Assembly: GCA_023264735.1 (NCBI GenBank)
Contig: JAHFVD010000024.1
Location: 1-61,369 of the forward strand
DNA: 61,369 bases
Direction of reading: 5' to 3'
Origin: Mycobacterium sp.
Lineage (GTDB): Bacteria; Actinomycetota; Actinomycetes; Mycobacteriales; Mycobacteriaceae
The position numbers were made by a program, and so were the translations under genes. Every line of letters starts with the position of its first letter. Position 1 is the stretch's first letter. The notes below the pieces were generated by a model. That model searched no databases and had not been told where the DNA came from. It saw only the letters and a program-made list of their open reading frames with translations. Shown here one piece after another: positions 7,713-17,888 of this stretch.

Positions 7713-9000
7713 CTTCCGACGTAATTCCGGAAACGACGATCCGTCGCTGGACGCGATCGTCAACAGCGACCGCTTCATCGACGCTCTGGCCAACGGCCAG
7801 CAGGTGGCCCCGCAGGACCAGGGTGACGCCATGCTGGCCGAGCTGCTCGGCGGGTGGCGCGACGAAATGCGCTGGCCGCCGGCAACCGGACTGATCACCG
7901 AGCGTGACGCCGTCAACGCCTTGCGGGCTGGCCTGGCCGAGAAGCAGAGCAGTGGGCGCGGCCGGCGCGGTCTGAGCATCGTCGGCGCCGCGGCCGCCGG
8001 TGTGCTGGTGTTCGGTGGATTCGGTGCCGTTGTGTACGGTGCCGGCCCCGGTGACGCCCTCTACGGGCTGCACACGATGCTCTTCGGCGAGTCTGAGCAG
8101 GTCCGCGCTGACCAGGTCACCTTGGCCTCCGCCGCCCAGAAGCTCGAGCAGGTTCAGCAGCTGGTCGCTCAGGGCGACTGGCCGGCGGCCCAGGCCAAGC
8201 TGGTCGAGGTCAGCAATCAGGTGTCCACCGTCGAAGATGACACGCAGAAGCAGGCGGTGCTCGACCAGTGGAACGAGCTGTCGGCGAAGGTCGTGCAGAA
8301 GGATCCTGAGGCCACGGTGCCGCCGGGCATCACCTACACGGTGCCTGCATCGGCCACCGAGATCGTGCCGGCCCCGATCACCCCGACCAACGGGCCCGAG
8401 GTGCTGCCGACCGACGCTTGCCGATCCGCCGGTTGCGATCAGCCGATCACGATCTCGACGACGCCGGATGGCACCGGCACGTCCGGCCCGTCGCCGTCGG
8501 ACACCCCGACCTCGTCGGTTGAGGAGACCGAGCCGACGACCACGGTTGAGCCGACCACGACGGTGGCGCCGACGACCACCACGTCCGTCGCGCCGACGAC
8601 CACCACCACGGTCGCTCCGACGACGACGACAACCACGACGGCGGCTCCGCTGACCACCACGACCACGACAGTGGCGCCGACGACCACGCTGGCCGGGGCT
8701 TCCGCAACGAGTCCGTCCGCAGCAGCCCAGTCACCCGCCGCGGCGGCAACGACGAGTGAGGCGGCGGCTCAGTCTCCGGCCGCGGCGGCGACCACGTCGA
8801 CGGTCCTGCAACAATCGGCGCCCACGGTCGCGTCAATACCCAGTGCGACTCAGCCGCAGACGATCGTCTCGATACCGTCTACGGTCATTCAGGCGCCGAA
8901 GACGCAGGCACCGGCTGCTGTGATCACCACCACCATGATGCCGATACCGCAGCTACCGAAGCTGCCGAGCTCCGGCGGCAGTCCCAGCAGCGGGAACTGA
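7705..9000 (+). CDS. rsdA: anti-sigma-D factor RsdA
   Basis: A 431-residue membrane-anchored anti-sigma factor (Rv3413c-like). A cytoplasmic N-terminal sigma-binding part (about 1-85) starts MPDFRRNSGNDDPSLDAIV. One transmembrane helix follows (about 90-111, SIVGAAAAGVLVFGGFGAVV), then an extracytoplasmic helical region to about 195. The tail is very long and Pro/Thr/Ala-rich; residues about 270-330 are almost only Thr with V/A/P repeats. Regulated proteolysis of RsdA releases SigD in M. tuberculosis. The 8-bp overlap with sigD ties their stoichiometry. The Thr-rich tail is probably a wall-spanning, possibly glycosylated, stalk (inference). Confidence 0.92.
   Translation: MPDFRRNSGNDDPSLDAIVNSDRFIDALANGQQVAPQDQGDAMLAELLGGWRDEMRWPPATGLITERDAVNALRAGLAEKQSSGRGRRGLSIVGAAAAGVLVFGGFGAVVYGAGPGDALYGLHTMLFGESEQVRADQVTLASAAQKLEQVQQLVAQGDWPAAQAKLVEVSNQVSTVEDDTQKQAVLDQWNELSAKVVQKDPEATVPPGITYTVPASATEIVPAPITPTNGPEVLPTDACRSAGCDQPITISTTPDGTGTSGPSPSDTPTSSVEETEPTTTVEPTTTVAPTTTTSVAPTTTTTVAPTTTTTTTAAPLTTTTTTVAPTTTLAGASATSPSAAAQSPAAAATTSEAAAQSPAAAATTSTVLQQSAPTVASIPSATQPQTIVSIPSTVIQAPKTQAPAAVITTTMMPIPQLPKLPSSGGSPSSGN
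8517..8690 (+). repeat. Thr-codon low-complexity tract inside rsdA
   Basis: Imperfect tandem units of ACC/ACG codons punctuated by GTG/GCG CCG encode runs such as TTTTTVAPTTTTTTTAAP. This gives strong strand asymmetry, with mirrored GT-rich sequence on the minus strand. Such a tract is expected to vary in length between strains. Confidence 0.8.
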
Positions 9001-9002
9001 AT

Positions 9003-9043
9003 TTCAGCGGAATCCGTCGTCCGCGTTCAGCGGAATCCGTCGT
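9003..9043. repeat. 18-bp direct repeat (23-bp period) at the 3' end of the DUF5319 gene
   Basis: TTCAGCGGAATCCGTCGT occurs at 9003-9020 and again at 9026-9043, separated by CCGCG. The right copy contains the stop and last codons (DGFR) of the minus-strand gene; the left copy would encode the same DGFR-stop just beyond it. It looks like a tandem duplication. Confidence 0.85.
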
Positions 9044-9431
9044 AGTCCGACGTTGCTTCATTCAGCGACGCGTCGGCATATCCGCGGCAGTAGTCCCACG
9101 TGACGTATGCGTCCGGCTCAGGGTCGTAAGCGGGCTCGTGCGGACGGACGGTGCCGTCGACCAAAAGCTGAAGTAGGTTGGCGCGCAACATATCCCAGTC
9201 GTGATAGTGATCCTGCTGGCATTCATCGCAGCACACAACCAGTCCGCGGATACCGCGGTGCGCGAGCAACGCTTCATAGACGGCCAGGTCGGCCAGATCG
9301 GCCTCGACGGCGGCGCGCTCCTGAGGATCCAACGGTTGTCCCGGCTCGAGCGCATCCAACGCGGCCGACGGGTCGGCGGGGTCGTCGGCGAACGGATCTG
9401 GTGGCAGGCCTGGTGGAAGGTGGTCGCGCAC
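9027..9431 (-). CDS. DUF5319 protein (Rv3412-like)
   Basis: A 134-residue acidic cytoplasmic protein, conserved in actinobacteria beside guaB2 and sigD/rsdA. Its hallmark is a cysteine/histidine cluster, C67-C-D-E-C71 followed by H75 and H77 (CCDECQQDHYHDWD), likely a zinc-binding site. The start is a GTG at 9431. Function is unknown. It converges on rsdA with only 26 bp between the stops and is divergent from guaB2. Confidence 0.85.
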   Translation of the reverse strand: MRDHLPPGLPPDPFADDPADPSAALDALEPGQPLDPQERAAVEADLADLAVYEALLAHRGIRGLVVCCDECQQDHYHDWDMLRANLLQLLVDGTVRPHEPAYDPEPDAYVTWDYCRGYADASLNEATSDYDGFR

Positions 9432-9491
9432 GACACCACATTACGCAGCGCAGCGGGTATCGCGCCAGGGAACGTGGCGGCAAGCCGATAG

Positions 9492-11120
<1,629 letters not shown>

Positions 11121-11131
11121 GGGCTCAGCAG

Positions 11132-12268
11132 ATGCGTGACATGGTTGAAATCGGCATGGGCAGAACTGCCCGCCGCACATACGAACTCGACGACATCAAC
11201 ATCGTTCCCTCCCGGCGCACCCGCTCGTCCCAGGACGTCTCGACCGCCTGGCAGCTCGACGCCTACCGGTTCGAGATCCCGGTCGTCGCCCACCCGACCG
11301 ACGCCCTGGTCTCCCCGGAGTTCGCCATCGAACTAGGCCGCCTCGGTGGGCTCGGGGTGCTCAACGGCGAGGGTCTGATCGGCAGGCACGCCGACGTCCA
11401 AGCCAAGGTCATCGAGGTCATCGAGGCCGCCGACAAGGAGCCCGAGCCGACGGCCGCGATCCGGCTGCTGCAGCAACTGCACGCCGCGCCGCTGAACCCC
11501 GAGCTGCTGGGTGCCGCGGTGGCCCGCATCCGCGACGCCGGGGTCACCACCGCGGTACGGGTGAGCCCGCAGAACGCGCAGGCGCTGACACCGGCACTGG
11601 TCGCGGCGGGTATCGACCTGCTGGTCATCCAGGGCACGATCATTTCCGCCGAGCGGGTGGACTCGCACGGCGAGCCACTCAACCTCAAGACCTTCATCTC
11701 CGAGCTGGACATCCCGGTGGTGGCCGGCGGAGTTCTCGACCACCGCACCGCGCTGCACCTCATGCGCACCGGCGCGGCAGGCGTGATCGTCGGCTACGGC
11801 TCGACGCTCGGGGTGACCACGAGCGACGAGGTGCTGGGCATCAGCGTGCCGATGGCCACCGCGATCGCCGACGCGGCTGCTGCTCGCCGTGAATACCTGG
11901 ACGAGACCGGCGGGCGCTACGTGCACGTGCTGGCCGACGGCGATATCCACACCTCCGGCGACCTGGCCAAGGCCATCGCCTGCGGCGCCGACGCGGTGGT
12001 GCTGGGTACCCCGCTGGCCGAGTCCGCCGAGGCCCTCGGTGACGGCTGGTTCTGGCCGGTGGCCGCGGCGCATCCGTCGCTGCCACGTGGTGCCCTGCTG
12101 CAGATCGCGGCGGGGGAGCGCCCGTCGCTGGACAAGGTGCTCAACGGGCCGTCCGACGACCCGTTCGGCTCGCTCAACCTGGTCGGCGGCCTGCGCCGGT
12201 CGATGGCCAAGGCCGGGTACTGCGATCTCAAGGAATTCCAGAAGGTCGGCCTCACCGTCGGCCGCTAG
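11132..12268 (+). CDS. guaB3: GuaB3, IMP dehydrogenase family protein
   Basis: A 378-residue IMPDH/GMPR-barrel paralogue without CBS domains. The N-terminus GMGRTARRTYELDDINIVPSR is followed by the barrel; AVRVSPQNAQ sits where canonical IMPDH has other residues, and VIQGTIISAERV replaces the usual catalytic-Cys loop. M. tuberculosis GuaB3 is reported to lack detectable IMPDH activity, so the role may be regulatory or directed to another substrate. The start may instead be the ATG at 11141, matching the M. tuberculosis protein. It lies directly downstream of guaB2. Confidence 0.93.
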   Translation: MRDMVEIGMGRTARRTYELDDINIVPSRRTRSSQDVSTAWQLDAYRFEIPVVAHPTDALVSPEFAIELGRLGGLGVLNGEGLIGRHADVQAKVIEVIEAADKEPEPTAAIRLLQQLHAAPLNPELLGAAVARIRDAGVTTAVRVSPQNAQALTPALVAAGIDLLVIQGTIISAERVDSHGEPLNLKTFISELDIPVVAGGVLDHRTALHLMRTGAAGVIVGYGSTLGVTTSDEVLGISVPMATAIADAAAARREYLDETGGRYVHVLADGDIHTSGDLAKAIACGADAVVLGTPLAESAEALGDGWFWPVAAAHPSLPRGALLQIAAGERPSLDKVLNGPSDDPFGSLNLVGGLRRSMAKAGYCDLKEFQKVGLTVGR

Positions 12269-12306
12269 GGGCGCGTGGGAAGAGTTAGATGTCCCTCTCT
12301 AGCTTG

Positions 12307-12320
12307 TTACCCGCCGGTAA
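12307..12320. promoter_or_regulatory. TTACC-N4-GGTAA palindrome in the choD promoter
   Basis: TTACCCGCCGGTAA is a 5+4+5 inverted repeat just upstream of a possible -10 hexamer (CATACT, 12324-12329). That hexamer lies 6 bases before the choD ATG, which suggests a leaderless transcript. The palindrome is placed where a repressor would block RNA polymerase. The cognate regulator is unknown. Confidence 0.55.
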
Positions 12321-12335
12321 GTTCATACTGGTTCG

Positions 12336-14072
12336 ATGGAGCCGAATTTCGACGTTCTGATCATCGGTTCGGGTTTTGGCGGCAGCGTCAGCGCGCTGCG
12401 GCTGACCGAAAAGGGCTACAAGGTCGGCGTTCTGGAGGCCGGCCGCCGCTACGCCGACCACGAGTTCGCCAAGACGTCCTGGCGGCTGCGCGAGTTCCTC
12501 TGGGCGCCGCGGCTGGGCTGCTACGGCATCCAGCGGATCCACCTCCTGCGCAACGTGATGATCCTGGCCGGCGCCGGCGTCGGCGGGGGTTCACTGAACT
12601 ACGCCAACACCCTCTACGTGCCACCGGACCCGTTCTTCAACGATCCGCAGTGGAAGCACATCACCGACTGGCGCGCCGAGCTGATGCCGCACTACGACCA
12701 GGCGCAGCGGATGCTGGGTGTCGTCAAGAACCCGACCTTCACCGACGCCGACCGCATCATGAAGGAAGTGGCCGACGAGATGGGAGTCGGCGACACCTTC
12801 ACACCCACCCCGGTCGGGGTGTTCTTCGGCGCCAACGGCGAGAAGACCCCTGGCAAGACGGTGCCCGACCCCTACTTCGGCGGTGTCGGCCCGGCACGCA
12901 CCGGCTGCATCGAGTGCGGTGAATGCATGACGGGCTGTCGGCACGGCGCGAAGAACACCCTCGTCAAGAACTACCTCGGCCTTGCGGAACGGGCTGGGGC
13001 ACAAGTCTTTCCGATGACGACCGTCACCGGATTCGCGCAGCGGCCCGACGGGGTCTGGGAGATTCACACCGCACGCACCGGCCGATGGGCCCGCAAGGAC
13101 CGTCGGACGTTCACCGCGAGCCAGGTCGTTCTTGCGGCGGGTACGTGGGGCACCCAGCAGTTACTGTTCAAGATGCGCGACACCGGCACGCTGCCCAAGC
13201 TCTCCGACAAGCTCGGGGTGCTGACCCGCACCAACTCGGAATCCATTGTGGGCGCGGGCCGTCTGGAAGCACGTCCCGATCTCGACCTCACCCACGGCGT
13301 GGCCATCACGTCGTCGATTCATCCGAGCCCGGACACCCACGTCGAGCCCGTGCGCTACGGTAAGGGATCCAACGCGATGGGTCTGCTGCAGACCCTGATG
13401 ACTGACGGTCCCGGCCCGGAAGGCAGTGACGTGCCGCGCTGGAAGCAGTTGCTCGCCAACGCCGGCCATGACCCGAAGGCTATGCTGCGGATGCTCAGCC
13501 CGCGCCGCTGGAGCGAACGCACCATGATCTCACTGGTCATGCAGCACCTGGACAACTCGATCACCACCTACACCAAGCGCGGTGTGCTCGGGAAGCGCCG
13601 GATGGTCAGCAAGCAGGGCCACGGCCTGCCGAATCCGACGTGGATTCCGGCCGGTAACAAGGTCACTCGCCGCGTTGCCGAGAAGATCGACGGCGTTGCC
13701 GGCGGGACCTGGGGTGAGTTGTTCAACATCCCGCTGACCGCCCACTTCCTGGGCGGCGCGGCCATCGGAGACAACCCCGAACATGGGGTCATCGATCCCT
13801 ACCAGCGGGTGTACGGCTACCCGACGCTACACGTGATGGACGGCGCGGCGGTCTCGGCCAACCTCGGCGTCAATCCCTCGCTGTCGATCACCGCGCAGGC
13901 CGAGCGGGCAACGTCGTTGTGGCCCAACAAGGATGAGGACGACCAGCGGCCCACTCAAGGGCAGGCCTATCGTCGGCTGGCGCCGGTCGAACCGAAGAAC
14001 CCGGTGGTCCCCACCGATGCGCCGGGCGGGCTGCGTCACCTGCCGATCGAACCCATCAACACCGGAGGCTAA
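12336..14072 (+). CDS. choD: ChoD, GMC-family oxidoreductase (cholesterol oxidase-like)
   Basis: A 578-residue FAD enzyme. The N-terminal dinucleotide fold is FDVLIIGSGFGGSVSALRL. A cysteine-rich segment (residues about 190-205, CIECGECMTGCRHGAKN) is typical of the ChoD/GMC branch. The C-terminal flavin-binding part includes HFLGGAAIGDNPEHGVIDP and GAAVSANLGVNPSLSIT. It is named after Rv3409c; mycobacterial ChoD is needed for virulence in M. tuberculosis, but its role as a true cholesterol oxidase is disputed. It follows guaB3 with its own putative promoter. Confidence 0.92.
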   Translation: MEPNFDVLIIGSGFGGSVSALRLTEKGYKVGVLEAGRRYADHEFAKTSWRLREFLWAPRLGCYGIQRIHLLRNVMILAGAGVGGGSLNYANTLYVPPDPFFNDPQWKHITDWRAELMPHYDQAQRMLGVVKNPTFTDADRIMKEVADEMGVGDTFTPTPVGVFFGANGEKTPGKTVPDPYFGGVGPARTGCIECGECMTGCRHGAKNTLVKNYLGLAERAGAQVFPMTTVTGFAQRPDGVWEIHTARTGRWARKDRRTFTASQVVLAAGTWGTQQLLFKMRDTGTLPKLSDKLGVLTRTNSESIVGAGRLEARPDLDLTHGVAITSSIHPSPDTHVEPVRYGKGSNAMGLLQTLMTDGPGPEGSDVPRWKQLLANAGHDPKAMLRMLSPRRWSERTMISLVMQHLDNSITTYTKRGVLGKRRMVSKQGHGLPNPTWIPAGNKVTRRVAEKIDGVAGGTWGELFNIPLTAHFLGGAAIGDNPEHGVIDPYQRVYGYPTLHVMDGAAVSANLGVNPSLSITAQAERATSLWPNKDEDDQRPTQGQAYRRLAPVEPKNPVVPTDAPGGLRHLPIEPINTGG

Positions 14073-14428
14073 GGCTCCGCGCGTTCGATGTGACCGCAGG
14101 CTCGACCAGCCGTAGGTCAGGAACTTCACGATGCGCAACCGCTGTCGGGGCCGCAGCCCGCAGATGACGGTGGTGCGAGCGAGGTTTTCGCCGGCCATGG
14201 TGTCGACTTCCACCCGGCCGGGAACCTCGACCAGATGGTCCATCGCGGCGGCCAGCATCAGCTTGCTCGCAGATCGAGAATCCGCTCGTGCCCGTCGAGG
14301 TTGCCGCGTAATCCGATGTGCCCGTTGGACAATGCGAACAGCGACTCCGATTGGGCCAGCTGGTCGGTGTTGAGATGGGCTTCGCGGACCTGCCATGGCT
14401 CGATCGGGACTGCGTGGCCGTCGATCAC
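14073..14428 (-). pseudogene. fragmented GH65 glycoside phosphorylase/hydrolase (Rv3401-like)
   Basis: The start is still present: a GTG at 14428 overlaps the HAD gene stop as GTGA, and encodes [20 protein letters not shown] and LAQSESLFALSNGHIGLRG. The frame ends at a TGA (14258-14260) after HERILDLRAS. The sequence then resumes one frame over with KLMLAAAMDHLVEVPGRVEV and LARTTVICGLRP, ending near YGWSSLRS. About 120 codons are missing between the two parts, and everything after about residue 260 of a roughly 790-residue enzyme is gone. The catalytic (alpha/alpha)6 barrel is lost, so this is a dead gene. Confidence 0.85.
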
Positions 14429-15168
14429 TGCTTTTCCAGCAATTGTGCGAGGTCGGTGACGACGACGTCGGCGCCGTTGTCCAGCAACGCATCCGCCTGG
14501 CCCAGGCGATCGACTCCGACGACGAGCCCGAATTTCCCAGCCCTCCCGGCTGCCACGCCGGCGAGTGCGTCCTCGAACACCGCGGCGTGCGCAGGGGAGA
14601 CTCCGAGCAGCCGTGCGCCGCGCAGGAACGAATCGGGTGCCGGCTTGCCGTTCAGGTGCTCGTCGCGAATCGTGATGCCGTCAACCCGCTGAGTCACCAG
14701 CTTGTCCAGTCCGGTGATCTCGAGGATCTGCTCGGTATTGGCGCTGGAGGACACCACCGCAGCGGGGATGCCCGCGGCGTGCACGGCCTCCAGGTAGCGC
14801 CGCGATCCCTCGAACACTTCGACGCCGTCCTTCTGCAGGAGCTGCAGGAACAGCGCGTTCTTGCGGTTGCCCAACCCGTTGACAGTCTCGGTGGTGTTCG
14901 AGTCGGACGGGTCACCCTCGGGAAGGTCGATATCGCGGCTGGCCAGAAACGAGCGGACGCCGTCTTCGCGCATCTTGCCGTCGATGTAGGTGCGATAGTC
15001 GTGCACCCGGTCGAACGGCACGAACGCGGTGTGGGCGCGTTGCGCTCGCCACTCGAGATATGCGTCGAACATGCCTTTCCAGGCCCGGGTGTGCACCCGT
15101 GCGGTGTCGGTGAGCACGCCGTCGAGGTCGAACAGGCAGGCCTTCACCCCGTCAGGCAGTCCCAGCAC
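14425..15168 (-). CDS. beta-phosphoglucomutase-family HAD hydrolase (Rv3400-like)
   Basis: A 247-residue HAD-superfamily protein. The nucleophile motif is [14 protein letters not shown] near residue 10. Motif II is [11 protein letters not shown], motif III is around GKPAPDSFL, and the acidic motif is [15 protein letters not shown]. The family converts beta-glucose 1-phosphate to glucose 6-phosphate, normally in partnership with a GH65 phosphorylase that produces the sugar phosphate. The GTG at 15168 is preferred because GAAGGAGAG lies 5-6 bases upstream and it gives the family-like opening VLGLP. Its GH65 partner immediately downstream is destroyed, so its present substrate source is unclear. 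Confidence 0.88.
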   Translation of the reverse strand: MLGLPDGVKACLFDLDGVLTDTARVHTRAWKGMFDAYLEWRAQRAHTAFVPFDRVHDYRTYIDGKMREDGVRSFLASRDIDLPEGDPSDSNTTETVNGLGNRKNALFLQLLQKDGVEVFEGSRRYLEAVHAAGIPAAVVSSSANTEQILEITGLDKLVTQRVDGITIRDEHLNGKPAPDSFLRGARLLGVSPAHAAVFEDALAGVAAGRAGKFGLVVGVDRLGQADALLDNGADVVVTDLAQLLEKQ

Positions 15169-15199
15169 CCTTGCTCTCCTTCGTCGCGTTTCCCCGGCC

Positions 15200-16183
15200 T
15201 CAGAGGTGGCTGCGCAGGAACTCGCTGCCACCTCGTCGGAACGCCCGCATCGCAGGTGCTTTGCGCGCCAGGCCGTCGGCGCCGTGGTACATCCCCGGCA
15301 CGGTCACGAGCTCGCATTCGACACCGGCGGCGCGCAATCGCTCGGCGTAGTCGACGGACTCGTCGTAGAACAGGTCCAGTTCGCCGACCCCCACCCAGGC
15401 CGGGGCCAGGCCGGACAGGTTTTCCCGCCGGGCGGGTGCGGCGTAGTCGGGAGCGTCCGACAGGCGTGGCGGGCGACCGAGATAGGCCGTCCAGCCGAAC
15501 CGGTTGGACCCCTCGGTCCACAGGAACCGGCCGCGCCCGTTGTGGTCGCCTCGGAGCACGGTGCGGTCGTCGATCATCGGGTAGACCAATGCCTGTGCCC
15601 GCAAGACGATTCCCTCGTCGTGGGCGCGTTGGGCGACCGACGCGGACAACCCGCCACCGGCACTGGAGCCGGTGACGGAGATGCGCTCTGGATCGATACC
15701 CAGCTCGCCGGCGTTGTCGCGCATCCAGTACAGCGTTGCCATGCAGTCGTCCAGGGCGGCCGGGAAGGGGTGTTCCGGTGCCAGCCGGTAGTCCGGCGAG
15801 ACCACCAGGGCGCCGAGTTCACGGGCGAGTTGGGCGGCGCCGCTGGCCTCCGATTGTGGGGAGCCGACCACCATGCCTCCGCCGTGGATGTAGAGCAGCG
15901 CAGCAGGGCCACGGGTCGGCGGCGTCATCACCAGCACCGGCCGTCCCGCGATGTGACGCTTGGTCACGGTGACCCCTGGGCCCGTGGGGAAACTGACCCG
16001 GGTCACCAGCCGGGTGCGCCGGTAGGAGCGTTCGGTGGTGTCGCCGGTCAGGATCGGCAGGAGCGGGCTGCGCAACTCGGCGGGCACGGCGGCCAGCGCC
16101 TCGCGGGCGGACAGATAGCGGCGCAACACCAGTGCGGCGGCAGTCACGGCAGTGACTCCCAGGGCCGCTGGCAGGGCTTTCAT
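15200..16183 (-). CDS. HSL-family alpha/beta hydrolase (lipase/esterase)
   Basis: A 327-residue esterase of the hormone-sensitive-lipase family. The oxyanion motif HGGG is in [13 protein letters not shown]. The nucleophile motif is GSSAG ([13 protein letters not shown]). The catalytic Asp lies in the [14 protein letters not shown] region, and the His in [12 protein letters not shown]. The N-terminal hydrophobic helix (residues about 4-22) suggests membrane association. The ATG at 16183 is used; the frame stays open far upstream only as a shadow of guaA. It lies 31 bp upstream of the HAD gene and is divergent from guaA. Confidence 0.88.
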   Translation of the reverse strand: MKALPAALGVTAVTAAALVLRRYLSAREALAAVPAELRSPLLPILTGDTTERSYRRTRLVTRVSFPTGPGVTVTKRHIAGRPVLVMTPPTRGPAALLYIHGGGMVVGSPQSEASGAAQLARELGALVVSPDYRLAPEHPFPAALDDCMATLYWMRDNAGELGIDPERISVTGSSAGGGLSASVAQRAHDEGIVLRAQALVYPMIDDRTVLRGDHNGRGRFLWTEGSNRFGWTAYLGRPPRLSDAPDYAAPARRENLSGLAPAWVGVGELDLFYDESVDYAERLRAAGVECELVTVPGMYHGADGLARKAPAMRAFRRGGSEFLRSHL

Positions 16184-16233
16184 CAGCGAAAGGCTACCTG
16201 CGGCTGGTGAGCGAGTCGGGCGATCCGGCCCAC

Positions 16234-16239
16234 TAGACT
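16234..16239 (+). promoter_or_regulatory. -10 element candidate for leaderless guaA
   Basis: TAGACT matches the TAnnnT pattern of SigA-type -10 boxes and ends 7 bases before the GTG start. Transcription would therefore begin at or next to the start codon. There is no Shine-Dalgarno in front of the GTG, which is consistent with this. Confidence 0.5.
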
Positions 16240-16246
16240 TAGGCCC

Positions 16247-17815
16247 GTGACATCCCCATCGCCTCGTCCCGTGTTGGTGGTCGACTTCGGCGCCCAGTAC
16301 GCCCAGCTGATTGCCCGGCGGGTCCGGGAAGCCCGGGTGTTCTCCGAGGTCATCCCGCACACGGCGACCGTCGAGGAGATCAAGGCCAGAGATCCGCAGG
16401 CCATCGTGCTCTCCGGCGGGCCGTCCAGCGTGTACGCCGACGGCGCCCCACAACTGGATCCGGCCGTATTCGACCTCGACATCCCGGTATTCGGCATCTG
16501 CTACGGGTTTCAGGCGATGGCCCAGGCCCTCGGCGGCACCGTCGCGCGCACGGGTACCAGCGAATACGGCCGTACCGAACTGGAAGTCCTTGGCGGCGAA
16601 CTGCATTCGGGCCTGCCCGGTATGCAGCCGGTCTGGATGAGCCACGGCGACGCGGTCACCTCCGCGCCGGCGGGCTTCGAGGTGGTGGCCGTCAGTGCCG
16701 GCGCCCCGGTGGCCGCGTTCGAGGACCGGGCCCGTCGCCTGGCCGGGGTGCAGTATCACCCCGAGGTCATGCACACCCCGCACGGGCAGCAGGTCCTCAG
16801 CCGGTTCCTGCACGACTTCGCCGGGATCGGGGCCAGCTGGACGCCTGCCAACATCGCCGAGAGCCTGATCGAGCAGGTTCGCGAGCAGGTCGGCGACGGC
16901 AAGGCCATCTGCGGGCTCTCCGGTGGCGTGGATTCCGCAGTGGCTGCCGCCCTGGTGCAGCGGGCCATCGGGGATCGCCTGACGTGTGTGTTCGTCGACC
17001 ACGGCCTGCTGCGTGCTGGTGAACGTGCGCAAGTGCAACGGGATTTCGTGGCCGCCACCGGTGCCCGGCTGGTGACGGTGGATGCCGAGGGGCGTTTCCT
17101 CGAGGCGTTGTCCGGCGTGCACGACCCGGAAGGCAAGCGCAAGATCATCGGCCGCGAGTTCATCCGTGCCTTCGAAGGTTCGGTGCGAGACCTGTTGGCC
17201 GACGGCGATTCCGATGGTCACGGAATAGAATTCCTGGTTCAGGGCACGTTGTATCCCGACGTCGTCGAGTCCGGGGGCGGCACCGGGACGGCAAACATCA
17301 AGAGCCACCACAATGTTGGCGGTCTGCCCGCGGATCTGAAGTTCAAGCTTGTCGAACCGCTGCGGTTGCTGTTCAAGGATGAGGTGCGCGCGGTGGGCCG
17401 GGAGCTTGGCCTGCCGGAGGAAATCGTTGCCCGCCAACCTTTCCCGGGGCCGGGTCTGGGTATCCGGATCGTCGGCGAGGTGACGGCGGCCCGGTTGGAC
17501 ACGCTGCGCCGCGCCGACCTGATCGCCCGCGAGGAGTTGACGTCAGCCGGTTTGGACAACCAGATCTGGCAGTGCCCAGTGGTGCTGCTGGGCGACGTCC
17601 GGTCGGTCGGTGTGCAGGGCGACGGGCGCACCTATGGACATCCGATAGTGCTGCGGCCGGTGTCCAGTGAGGACGCGATGACCGCCGACTGGACGCGAGT
17701 GCCCTACGAGGTGCTCGAGCGCATCTCCACGCGCATCACCAACGAGGTGCCCGAGGTGAACCGGGTGGTGCTCGACATCACGAGCAAGCCGCCCGGCACC
17801 ATCGAGTGGGAGTAG
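16247..17815 (+). CDS. guaA: GMP synthase (glutamine-hydrolysing)
   Basis: A 522-residue enzyme converting XMP to GMP with glutamine and ATP. The class I amidotransferase domain (about 1-200) has the nucleophile Cys85 in [10 protein letters not shown] and the His-Glu pair in [10 protein letters not shown]. The ATP-pyrophosphatase domain has the PP-loop SGGVDS at 225-230. The C-terminal dimerisation domain ends with [12 protein letters not shown], as in all GuaA proteins. It completes the guanine pathway with guaB2 in the same window. The start is a GTG. Confidence 0.97.
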   Translation: MTSPSPRPVLVVDFGAQYAQLIARRVREARVFSEVIPHTATVEEIKARDPQAIVLSGGPSSVYADGAPQLDPAVFDLDIPVFGICYGFQAMAQALGGTVARTGTSEYGRTELEVLGGELHSGLPGMQPVWMSHGDAVTSAPAGFEVVAVSAGAPVAAFEDRARRLAGVQYHPEVMHTPHGQQVLSRFLHDFAGIGASWTPANIAESLIEQVREQVGDGKAICGLSGGVDSAVAAALVQRAIGDRLTCVFVDHGLLRAGERAQVQRDFVAATGARLVTVDAEGRFLEALSGVHDPEGKRKIIGREFIRAFEGSVRDLLADGDSDGHGIEFLVQGTLYPDVVESGGGTGTANIKSHHNVGGLPADLKFKLVEPLRLLFKDEVRAVGRELGLPEEIVARQPFPGPGLGIRIVGEVTAARLDTLRRADLIAREELTSAGLDNQIWQCPVVLLGDVRSVGVQGDGRTYGHPIVLRPVSSEDAMTADWTRVPYEVLERISTRITNEVPEVNRVVLDITSKPPGTIEWE

Positions 17816-17824
17816 CGGGTTTGC

Positions 17825-17884
17825 GTTGAGACAGCGCTGAGAGCGATTTTCTGCCGAAAGCTTCGCTCTCAGTACTGCCTCAAC
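17825..17884. terminator. long interrupted hairpin between convergent guaA and aldolase genes
   Basis: An outer stem GTTGAG-CAG/CTG-CTCAAC and an inner perfect 9-bp stem CTGAGAGCG/CGCTCTCAG can fold into one extended hairpin within the 73-bp convergent gap. It lacks a clear T-run. It is likely to help end transcripts from both sides. Confidence 0.6.
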
Positions 17885-17888
17885 GAGT

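Noticed and set aside
8517..8690. Regularly repeated units that at first look like a CRISPR or VNTR array
   Set aside because: The units are codon-phased ACC/ACG runs encoding the Thr-rich RsdA tail; there are no unique spacers and no cas genes.
15200..17437. A 745-codon minus-strand open frame running from the lipase through all of guaA
   Set aside because: Only the first third matches a protein family (the HSL lipase). The rest is antisense to guaA and has the composition of a GC-rich shadow frame.
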